This document shows positions 7,873 through 14,392 of a stretch of 14,392 nt of DNA, in pieces. Numbering within the stretch: position 1 is the stretch's first letter; every line of letters begins with the position of its first letter. A program made the position numbers and the translations under genes. This DNA is from Anaerolineaceae bacterium UBA5224 (lineage in GTDB: Bacteria; Chloroflexota; Anaerolineae; Anaerolineales; Anaerolineaceae). The stretch spans positions 1-14,392 of the forward strand of contig DHUW01000058.1 of assembly GCA_002409365.1 (NCBI GenBank). Direction: 5' to 3'. Under the pieces are notes generated by a model. The model was not told where the DNA came from and ran no database searches. It saw nothing but the letters and a program-made list of their open reading frames with translations.

Positions 7873-8265
7873 ATGACTGAAGAATCATTTGACCAAGAGA
7901 AAAAGCGAATTCTCGAGAGTTACGAGAGGGAATCGACTTACTTTCAAAAGTCCTTCGAAGAAAACGCAAGCCGCCTTTCGCAAGCCCAGGAAGAAGGTAA
8001 TAGCCCAATGGCTGATGCTGCTAAAAAGAATATGGCAGAGTCTAATGAGATCCTGGGTGACCTGATGAGGCAGAGAGATGAAGCCTTGAGTGAACTCACA
8101 GCAGGTAAAAACGCCGCCCAAGCAGAACAAGCTCAACAGATCGACCAGACAGTAGAAGAAAACATTGAAGAAGGTGTAACGCAAGAGATCAGCGAAAACC
8201 CGAACGAAGAGAAAGAGCAAGAAGCTTCTGAAGAAGAAGAATATGACTACGGGATGGGCATGTAA
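7873..8265 (+). CDS. Small acidic helical/coiled-coil protein, hypothetical
   Basis: This 130-residue soluble protein has no recognised family. Residues 1-85 are rich in Glu, Lys, Arg, Ala and Gln in a pattern typical of long helices or a coiled coil (FDQEKKRILESYERES, DLMRQRDEALSELT). Residues 95-126 are strikingly acidic (EENPNEEKEQEASEEEEYDY style), ending in GMGM. It lies 21 bases after paralog B and 6 bases before the next gene, so it belongs to the same transcript. The ribosome site is weak (GAGG at 7861-7864 before ATG 7873), which suggests translational coupling. It may be a cytoplasmic partner of the two membrane proteins, but that comes only from gene order. Confidence 0.72.
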   Translation: MTEESFDQEKKRILESYERESTYFQKSFEENASRLSQAQEEGNSPMADAAKKNMAESNEILGDLMRQRDEALSELTAGKNAAQAEQAQQIDQTVEENIEEGVTQEISENPNEEKEQEASEEEEYDYGMGM

Positions 8266-8271
8266 ATCACC

Positions 8272-8829
8272 ATGGGATACTTCAGCAGAAAACGGGGCTT
8301 GGCTGAGATTCAGGGTCGCCTGCAGGAAGATGCAGCAGTTCGGAAAATAGGTGGTGATGTAGGTAATATCAATGACCTGACTGTCGAAAATTTTAGAACC
8401 TACGATTTGATCTCCTCCGAAGGCGTCTTCAGCGTCAAGTCTCATCTGAGTTCGAATGGTGAGTTGACCGATTGGGCGAAAAGTGCCTATCAAGCGAACT
8501 TTGACAGCCTATTAGGATGGGGCAGGGAGGTAGACGCTGTTGAGAGGGATGCAAAAGCGTTTTTCGATAAAATTCCCTCGGGTACACCCTCACCGAAAGA
8601 AATTGCACAAGCAAATTTACAACAAGCGACAGAATTTCTTAAGAATAAATCGGTTCTGTGCATTCCTGAAGACCATGTTCAAGGGATGAGAGAACATCTG
8701 CGAGATCAAGCGGGTAGCAAAGCCGTATACGCCGGCTGTGGGTTCGCCTTTGCTCGTTGTCCAGTAGGTGGAGCTGCCAGCAGTGAGGGCAAAATAAACC
8801 CGGTAAGCGATAGCATGACCGTCGAGTAA
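8272..8829 (+). CDS. Hypothetical protein with 3' end replaced by antisense polA sequence (chimeric, probably truncated)
   Basis: The frame encodes 185 residues, but only the first 144 (MGYFSRKRGLAEIQG to EHLR) are native. From codon 145 (position 8704) it reads the antisense strand of the duplicated polA 5' end, and the tail AGSKAVYAGCGFAF has no biological precedent as protein. The same antisense frame exists opposite the intact polA, ending at the matching stop (2754-2756 there, 8827-8829 here). The native part is soluble and mostly helical; I recognise no family. ATG 8272 is six bases after the previous stop with no clear ribosome site, so it depends on coupling. It is the last gene of the operon. 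Either the protein lost its C-terminus or the chimera is expressed with a 41-residue foreign tail. Confidence 0.7.
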   Translation: MGYFSRKRGLAEIQGRLQEDAAVRKIGGDVGNINDLTVENFRTYDLISSEGVFSVKSHLSSNGELTDWAKSAYQANFDSLLGWGREVDAVERDAKAFFDKIPSGTPSPKEIAQANLQQATEFLKNKSVLCIPEDHVQGMREHLRDQAGSKAVYAGCGFAFARCPVGGAASSEGKINPVSDSMTVE

Positions 8830-8847
8830 GTAGAGGATTTTAGGCAT
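8617..8847 (-). pseudogene. Truncated polA fragment (first 48 codons) with a novel tail
   Basis: From ATG 8847, 48 codons match PolA (MPKILYLLDGHAIAYRVYFA through YGFATRLI) with one change, Ala17 to Val. At 8703 the match ends and the frame continues for 28 unrelated residues (SQMFSHPLNMVF...) read antisense to the hypothetical gene, stopping at 8617. The total of 76 residues covers only the start of the 5' nuclease domain and lacks nearly all its metal ligands, so it cannot be active. Its ribosome site and -10 box are intact, so a short peptide could still be made. It overlaps the convergent hypothetical gene by more than 200 bases. Confidence 0.88.
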
Positions 8848-8885
8848 GATCAACTCCTTTTGAGAGGTTTGTCTTTAGTATACCT
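8704..8885 (-). repeat. Direct repeat, copy 2: displaced polA 5' end with RBS and -10 box
   Basis: It aligns gap-free to 2631-2812 with a constant offset of 6,073. The coding part differs at three of 144 bases. The AAGGAG (8854-8859) and the -10 like TATACT on the minus strand (8882-8877) are both kept, while the rest of the leader has diverged strongly. The inner boundary at 8704 lies inside the upstream operon's last gene. Confidence 0.9.
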
Positions 8886-9227
8886 TTAAGACCATCGCTC
8901 TTCGTTGAATTGTGATGGTTTGAATAGAATGGAGTGAGGTTCGATCTGAACCCAATAAATAACCCTTCCACGAAAGCAGCCACCCTCGTAATCTTTGGAG
9001 GATTTTGAGAAAGTGTGAAGATTCGATTACAAACTTGCCATAAATTCCTAACGAGGTCATTGGGATGAACATCCACAATTGTCAAGTTTTCGCAAATGGA
9101 AAAATTGTATTATACAAAATATGCAAGCCCACCACGAATTTCCCCAAAGCAGTATTTTGAGAAGAACTTATCCTGTAAGAAACACTTTTTGCGAATTTTG
9201 ACACTGTAATGAACTAATGCAAACTTC
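8886..9227. other. Intergenic stretch between the polA fragment and the YD-repeat gene, with a small dyad
   Basis: No gene is convincing here. A minus-strand frame running to 9085 lacks a ribosome site and protein character, and overlaps the polA promoter copy. The dyad TTGTA-TTA-TACAA lies at 9105-9117 in an AT-rich patch and could be an operator. An unpaired TTGACA occurs at 9198-9203 without a matching -10. Confidence 0.4.
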
Positions 9228-9255
9228 TTGACAAATCCCTCCATTCAGATACAAT
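9228..9255 (+). promoter_or_regulatory. Sigma70 promoter of the YD-repeat gene
   Basis: TTGACA at 9228-9233 and TACAAT at 9250-9255 are separated by 16 bases, close to consensus. Transcription would begin near 9262, leaving about 45 leader bases that contain the AAAGGA ribosome site (9295-9300), seven bases before ATG 9308. Confidence 0.75.
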
Positions 9256-9307
9256 GTGTGTAGTAGAACATTATTTACCACATGATTCTCCCTGAAAGGA
9301 TTCAAGA

Positions 9308-12300
9308 ATGAAGCGTTTCTTTTACCTCCTCACAGCCGTCATCATAGTGTTCGTATCAATACCAATTCAGCCAACCTCTGCCATCCCAACTGATAGTTTG
9401 GGTGAGGTAACCCAAGGACCATCGACACTGTTCTATAACAACCCAACTGCCAGGCAGTCAACTACCATCACACAAGACATCCCAATACAAACCTTTCCCA
9501 AAGCAGAAACTGTTGAGGTTTTAGATTTATGGCTGGATGTCGCTCCAGCCATTTTTATTCCCGACAAACCGGCAATCTTCAGTTGGAGGATTGAGAATGT
9601 TGAGCTTTTGAGTGGCTTTGATTCAGCTGTCTTCAAAATCTACAGCAACTCGCCCTTAACTATTAATGATGCTCCCGGTGAGTTGCTCGAAACCGGCATG
9701 TGGCAATACCGTATCCCCATAACGAGCGATCAAGGTTCTATTCCAGTATCCCAATCCGAACCAATTAACCAGGAGACCGTTGAGTTGCAGGTGGAATTCC
9801 TCAACGGAGCCGAGCTCCTCAAAACAGAAATCATCATCCTTCCAGTCGCGCAGGCACACACTTCCGGGGATCCCACCCCCTTACAACATAGTGAGACTCT
9901 GGTTAAGGTCAAACCTTCCAAAGGCCTACAGACTGAAAATCTGTTCATCAGTATCGCCAATCCTAGCCCTCACAGGGTGCCCACCACGGCTTTATCGGAC
10001 AATACAATCGAAATCCTGGCAGTCGACCTGACAACGGGTCTAGACCTCACCTATTTTGACCCCCCACTTCAAGTAACAATGCCCTACGATCCAACCCAAA
10101 TAAGCCCACAAAAGGCTCCTAATCTGCAGGTTCATTTTTTTGATAGTGAAAACCAACTTTGGGTTCCGATGGCAACACAAGTGGATCTGATCAATCACAC
10201 CCTGACAGTCCTGACGGACCATCTTACCATATTCGACTATAGCGCCACCGATTGGCAAACCTACCAACAACCTCAACTGGAAAATTATGAGATTTCAGGT
10301 TTCACAGGAGCTGCAACCTATAATTATGGCTTCCAGTCTTTTCCTGGTACCAACGGACTCACACCATCGCTTGGGCTCAGTTACAGCAGTCTGATTGTCG
10401 ACAATGCAATCGAAAAAACCCAAGCTTCCTGGGTCGGTCTGGGGTGGAATTTCGATACCGGTAGTATCACTCGTGATATGCACAATACCCCCGAATATTT
10501 TGAAGACGACACTTTCTTTGTTAGCCTGGGTGGATTGGGCGGTCGTTTGCTCCCTGTTTCGGAAAAAGATGACATAAAATATTATTCGGTAGTTGATACC
10601 AGCTTCGACATAATAGAATATCAACAATCACTAGATATGTGGACTATCTATACAAATGATGGGCTTGTGCATACTCTGGGTGGTTCGGAGGAAGATTTTG
10701 CCTGGGTCAATCCAACCGTTGGTTGTTCAGCAAATGCATATTCACAGACTACTGATATCGTCTGGAAATGGCAATTGAACCAGACACGTGATCGCTTCGG
10801 GAACACAATTAACTACACAAACATCCCTGAACCCAAAAAAGGCTGCACAAACACACTCGCTATTCGCCCAGAAAAGATTGAGTACGACAATTTCCAGATA
10901 ATTTTCAACACCACCGATCAACGACAGGACTGGGTACCAGGTTGGGATAATCCCAATGACATCACTCTTTTTAGCAAACATCGTCTCGATAGTATTAGCT
11001 TTTACATTACGCAACCAAGCCTTAAATTGCTAAAATCCTATCGTCTCACTTATAGTGACCCCTACTTTGGGCCTGGTGAGCACAATAATCTTCTGGAAGG
11101 CATCCAGCTCTTTGATGCTGATGAAAACTACCTTCCTAAAGTCAGGTTTACCTACTTCCCTCATATAGACGGCGATGAAGCATTCAAACAACTTCGCCTC
11201 GAATCAATTCATAACGGCTATGGCGGACAGATACGCTTCGACTACGAACATAAAGACGCTGACTTGCCCGAAAACCAACAATTCCCGCCCACAGCCAAAT
11301 GGTATTTCTCCGGTATGAACTGTATAACACCGGTTAAAGGATGGGAGCAAATCCCTCTAATTGGAACGCCAAATTCTCTCAAGGTCAACTGCGATGAGGT
11401 ACTGCTCAACCCAATTCGTCATCTCTTCCCTGACACACTTATCCGGGGAAACGATATGGTCGGTGCAAATCTGGTCATGAATACGGAGGCAAGTCAGGTG
11501 GGAACTGCTTATCTTGGCTTCAGGGAATGGGGCAGCAACACCCTTGACTCAGATACCATCATCCCAATCCCCATCACCGATCCTCACATGACCCTTTCCC
11601 TCAACTTACGAATCCCAGCTGATATTGCCACAAAAAAGTATGAGGTTTTCTTCTCTGGTAAAGGCATTCAGCTTGAAACGCTGGCGTTTATTCTCCCTAT
11701 TGCCCATGTGGCTGTATCAAAGCGCACTGAAACGGAAACGATTACTGGCCGTACGGTAACCTGGGACTACCAATATTCCGATAAATTTGGCGTTAGTGGT
11801 TATGATAGTGGAGAAGGATCTGAGATCTGTCTGACGGATGATTGTTACTACACCCCACGTGGGACGGGTTTCCGCGGTTATTCAGAAGTGCGGATGACCC
11901 GCAGGCTTCCGGAAAAACCACCTGCAGACATGAAACCCTTGGTGGTGGTTAGCCAGTACTACCAGAATGACGACCTTAAAGGACGCCTACAGAGGCAACG
12001 CGTTCAGCTTGGTCTTGATGATAGCTCAGCCAAACTCATCTCTGAAACTGAATATGAGTACGAAGCTGCAATCATCAAGTCAAATCAGGATCTTCCTGCA
12101 CCGCTTTCCCACTTCTTCGACCTGGATGTGCGTTGGGTCTATGTGACCTCCAAAAAAACCACGAACCTCGAGAGCTTACAAGACCAAAGTTATACTACCC
12201 AATTTGTCACTCAGGAAACCTACAAGTACGATGACACCTATGTTTCCAGCTTCCCAAAAAGCTTCGCTCATCTTGTTTCGACCACGCTGTCTTATTTCAA

Positions 12301-14392
12301 CGGGCTCGAGCAGACTGAACCCAAGCTTGTCTCCGAAATTGCCCAAAGCACAGACTATCTGGATCCCTTTTTCAGTGATTATTGGCTGCCTTCCCTGCCG
12401 GTGTCCCAAACCAGCCAATGTATGGAGGGTGCCATCTGTTCTCCTGGCTCTGACCTGCGTGAATCACTCATATCATACAACGCCATGCATCAGCCTGAAA
12501 AACAGAAAACGTTAATCAATGCAGAGCAATACGCTCAGGTCGCCTTAAACTACTTCCCCAACGGTCAACTTGCCAGCAAAACGGTCTGGCAAGACTATGC
12601 AGGAAAATTTGATGACCCAACTGGGGTAGGCACCACAACCCACTATACGTACGACTCCCTTTTTCCCTCCTCACCTGCCAGCGAAAGCACAACCATCACA
12701 CAAAATAGTGCCCCCCTCACCTTCCTGACCCAAACCGCTTACGATGCCACCACCGGGCAACCTATCCGTGTTTCCCATCCAGATGGCTCAGTCGAAGGCG
12801 CTGCTTATGACGGTTTTGGCAGGCTCATCCGCATCTGCGCCCCCTACGACTGGGACCCCAGCCAGCAAAGCTGTTCGCAGGCAGCAAACCCGACTGCGCG
12901 GGTTTCCTACCAGATCGCCGAAGGGCAACACTATTCAGTAACGGTGGAGAAGATCGGCTTGCCAACCACGATTGCCTACTACGACAGTTTAGGTAAACAA
13001 CTCGAACAACGTCAAATCGGAGCGGAAATCGAAGGAGTCAGATCTTGGGTGCGGCAGGTAGCATTGCATTATGATACCTATGGCAGGCAGACACTGGCTT
13101 TGCAACCGCAAGCCTTCCCGCTTCCCATGCCCGAATGGAGCTACATCGATATTGCGAATCAGACAGATGTGACTTCCACATTATACGATGATCAAGATCG
13201 TGTGATTGAATTTGGCAGAGGGCAAGATAGACAAGGGTTTGAATATTATCGTGAGAGCTCAACTGCCTACTATGCCCAACTGGACGGCTCAGAGTACCTG
13301 TTGGTAACTGCCGTCACCGATGCCAACGGCAACACATCCACCGCCTACAAAGACCTCAAAGGGCAGCTCATTCTCGCCCGCCCGCCCAACAACCTCGGAC
13401 CCGAAGTGCGCAACACTTACGATGCTTTTGGGCAGCTTGTCCAGACCCAATATGGTCCCGCCATCTCTACATTTGCCTACAATTATGCCGGGCAAAAAGT
13501 GAGCATGGATGATGCCGATATGGGCACCTGGAGCTACACTTACAATGCCCTAGGTAGCCTTCTCACTCAAACCGACGCGCGTAATGAGACCGTTTGCATG
13601 GGTTACGATCAGCTCAACCGCCTTACCAGCAAATCCTACGGCGTCAATTGTGATACCCCCGTCAGTGCTTACCTCTATGATCAAAACGGACAACTCGGCT
13701 ACCGCACCGGCATGATTGATGTTGGTGCAAATGTAAGCATAAATTCCTCCTGGACTTTCGACCTGAGAGGGCGGGTGACCTCTGAAACTCGGGTGGTCAA
13801 CGGTGAGAGCTTTACCGCCAGTTGGCAATACAACAGCGCAGACCAAATGACCCGCATGACCTACCCCAGTGGCATGACGCTCGATTACTCCTACCTCCCT
13901 CAGGGTGGGACAAGGAGCATTACCGGCTTCCAAAACAACCTGCAAGTAGACGCGCTTGGACGGGTGACGCAACGAACACTCTCCAACCAGACCACTACTT
14001 CTTACACCTACCAACCTTTCCTCGAGGCTGCCAACAGGCTGGAGAGAATATTAACCAACAATACGAATTACGGCGTCCAGCAGGATTACACCTACACCTA
14101 TGACGCACTTGGGAATATCCTGAGCATTACTGATGCTGCCTGGGAAAGAGACGTTCAGACCTTCACATATGACGACATGAACCGACTTCTCACTTCCGCA
14201 GGCACCTATCAATATAGCGGTCAACTGTATTCCAGCACAACCACCTACAACCCTATAACCGGCAATATTGCCAGCAAGGATGGAAATACCTACACATACA
14301 GCTCCACCAAACCTCATGCCGTTATTCAGGCAGGAGCCAGAACCTTCGGCTATGATGCCAACGGCAACATGACCCATGAGGGAGGTGTTCCC
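9308..14392 (+). CDS. Secreted RHS/YD-repeat protein, C-terminus cut by window edge
   Basis: The frame is open for 1,695 codons with no stop or frameshift and leaves the window. Residues 1-25 form a signal peptide (MKRFFYLLTAVIIVFVSIPI, likely cut after TSA), so the protein is exported. Residues 26-340 look like beta-rich secreted sequence. NGLTPSLGLSYSS (about 350-362) is the entry typical of RHS/SpvB-like shells. From about residue 1113 the YD repeats run to the edge: YDGFGRL, YDTYGRQ, YDAFGQL, YNALGSL, YDQLNRL (1433), YDALGNI, YDDMNRL and YDANGNM (1682). Known RHS proteins wrap into a hollow shell that can hold a toxic or enzymatic C-terminus; that part would lie beyond the window. Alternatives are a wall-anchored adhesin or a carbohydrate-binding YD protein. 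No immunity gene or secretion-system partner is visible here. Confidence 0.93.
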   Translation, partial: MKRFFYLLTAVIIVFVSIPIQPTSAIPTDSLGEVTQGPSTLFYNNPTARQSTTITQDIPIQTFPKAETVEVLDLWLDVAPAIFIPDKPAIFSWRIENVELLSGFDSAVFKIYSNSPLTINDAPGELLETGMWQYRIPITSDQGSIPVSQSEPINQETVELQVEFLNGAELLKTEIIILPVAQAHTSGDPTPLQHSETLVKVKPSKGLQTENLFISIANPSPHRVPTTALSDNTIEILAVDLTTGLDLTYFDPPLQVTMPYDPTQISPQKAPNLQVHFFDSENQLWVPMATQVDLINHTLTVLTDHLTIFDYSATDWQTYQQPQLENYEISGFTGAATYNYGFQSFPGTNGLTPSLGLSYSSLIVDNAIEKTQASWVGLGWNFDTGSITRDMHNTPEYFEDDTFFVSLGGLGGRLLPVSEKDDIKYYSVVDTSFDIIEYQQSLDMWTIYTNDGLVHTLGGSEEDFAWVNPTVGCSANAYSQTTDIVWKWQLNQTRDRFGNTINYTNIPEPKKGCTNTLAIRPEKIEYDNFQIIFNTTDQRQDWVPGWDNPNDITLFSKHRLDSISFYITQPSLKLLKSYRLTYSDPYFGPGEHNNLLEGIQLFDADENYLPKVRFTYFPHIDGDEAFKQLRLESIHNGYGGQIRFDYEHKDADLPENQQFPPTAKWYFSGMNCITPVKGWEQIPLIGTPNSLKVNCDEVLLNPIRHLFPDTLIRGNDMVGANLVMNTEASQVGTAYLGFREWGSNTLDSDTIIPIPITDPHMTLSLNLRIPADIATKKYEVFFSGKGIQLETLAFILPIAHVAVSKRTETETITGRTVTWDYQYSDKFGVSGYDSGEGSEICLTDDCYYTPRGTGFRGYSEVRMTRRLPEKPPADMKPLVVVSQYYQNDDLKGRLQRQRVQLGLDDSSAKLISETEYEYEAAIIKSNQDLPAPLSHFFDLDVRWVYVTSKKTTNLESLQDQSYTTQFVTQETYKYDDTYVSSFPKSFAHLVSTTLSYFNGLEQTEPKLVSEIAQSTDYLDPFFSDYWLPSLPVSQTSQCMEGAICSPGSDLRESLISYNAMHQPEKQKTLINAEQYAQVALNYFPNGQLASKTVWQDYAGKFDDPTGVGTTTHYTYDSLFPSSPASESTTITQNSAPLTFLTQTAYDATTGQPIRVSHPDGSVEGAAYDGFGRLIRICAPYDWDPSQQSCSQAANPTARVSYQIAEGQHYSVTVEKIGLPTTIAYYDSLGKQLEQRQIGAEIEGVRSWVRQVALHYDTYGRQTLALQPQAFPLPMPEWSYIDIANQTDVTSTLYDDQDRVIEFGRGQDRQGFEYYRESSTAYYAQLDGSEYLLVTAVTDANGNTSTAYKDLKGQLILARPPNNLGPEVRNTYDAFGQLVQTQYGPAISTFAYNYAGQKVSMDDADMGTWSYTYNALGSLLTQTDARNETVCMGYDQLNRLTSKSYGVNCDTPVSAYLYDQNGQLGYRTGMIDVGANVSINSSWTFDLRGRVTSETRVVNGESFTASWQYNSADQMTRMTYPSGMTLDYSYLPQGGTRSITGFQNNLQVDALGRVTQRTLSNQTTTSYTYQPFLEAANRLERILTNNTNYGVQQDYTYTYDALGNILSITDAAWERDVQTFTYDDMNRLLTSAGTYQYSGQLYSSTTTYNPITGNIASKDGNTYTYSSTKPHAVIQAGARTFGYDANGNMTHEGGVP

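Noticed and set aside
2631..8885. Transposon or integrase-driven element
   Set aside because: No transposase, integrase, terminal inverted repeats or tRNA attachment site is visible. The flanking repeats are polA sequence, so only a general integration or recombination event is claimed.
8840..9085. Minus-strand frame of 81 codons upstream of the polA fragment
   Set aside because: It has no ribosome site, no recognisable protein pattern, and runs through the duplicated promoter.
9308..14392. Possible frameshift or stop inside the YD-repeat gene
   Set aside because: I sampled codon phase along its length and read most lines in frame. The frame stays open to the edge, and 5,085 bases is an exact multiple of three.
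1..14392. CRISPR arrays, tRNA or rRNA genes
   Set aside because: No regularly spaced repeats and no tRNA- or rRNA-like sequence was noticed on either strand.

Overview
The window reads as bacterial chromosome, probably Chloroflexota (Anaerolineae-like). That guess rests only on the character of the PolA protein, the large secreted YD-repeat protein and the moderate GC content. No rRNA or marker gene is present to confirm it.

Layout. (1) 1-2774, minus strand: an almost complete DNA polymerase I gene (polA), cut by the left window edge just before its stop codon. Its 5' nuclease, proofreading exonuclease and polymerase motifs are all readable. (2) 2775-3238: polA promoter, then an AT-rich control region with two palindromes and a near-consensus sigma70 promoter pointing right. 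(3) 3239-5930: a two-gene operon of an MFS transporter resembling the oxalate/formate-antiporter type and a class III PLP aminotransferase, closed by a strong intrinsic terminator at 5986-6015. It looks like an uptake-plus-transamination module for an amine or amino acid. (4) 6209-8829: a tightly packed four-gene operon I do not recognise. It encodes two paralogous four-TM proteins with a conserved TNKRVI motif, a small acidic helical protein and a soluble protein whose 3' end is interrupted. (5) 8704-8885: a second copy of the polA 5' end (first 48 codons, RBS and -10 box), same orientation as polA, 6,073 bp from the original. (6) 8886-9307: intergenic DNA with a sigma70 promoter. (7) 9308 to the right edge: the first 1,695 codons of a secreted RHS/YD-repeat protein.

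The most informative structure is the pair of polA 5' direct repeats (2631-2812 and 8704-8885) bracketing the transporter/aminotransferase and membrane-protein operons. The inner edge of the right copy falls inside the last gene of the unknown operon. That gene therefore ends in 41 codons read from the antisense strand of polA, while the polA fragment runs on into antisense of that gene. This is the footprint expected when a segment carrying a polA 5' fragment integrates at polA and restores a full-length gene. No integrase or transposase is visible. The four-gene operon is the best candidate for an undescribed system; its function cannot be read from sequence alone.
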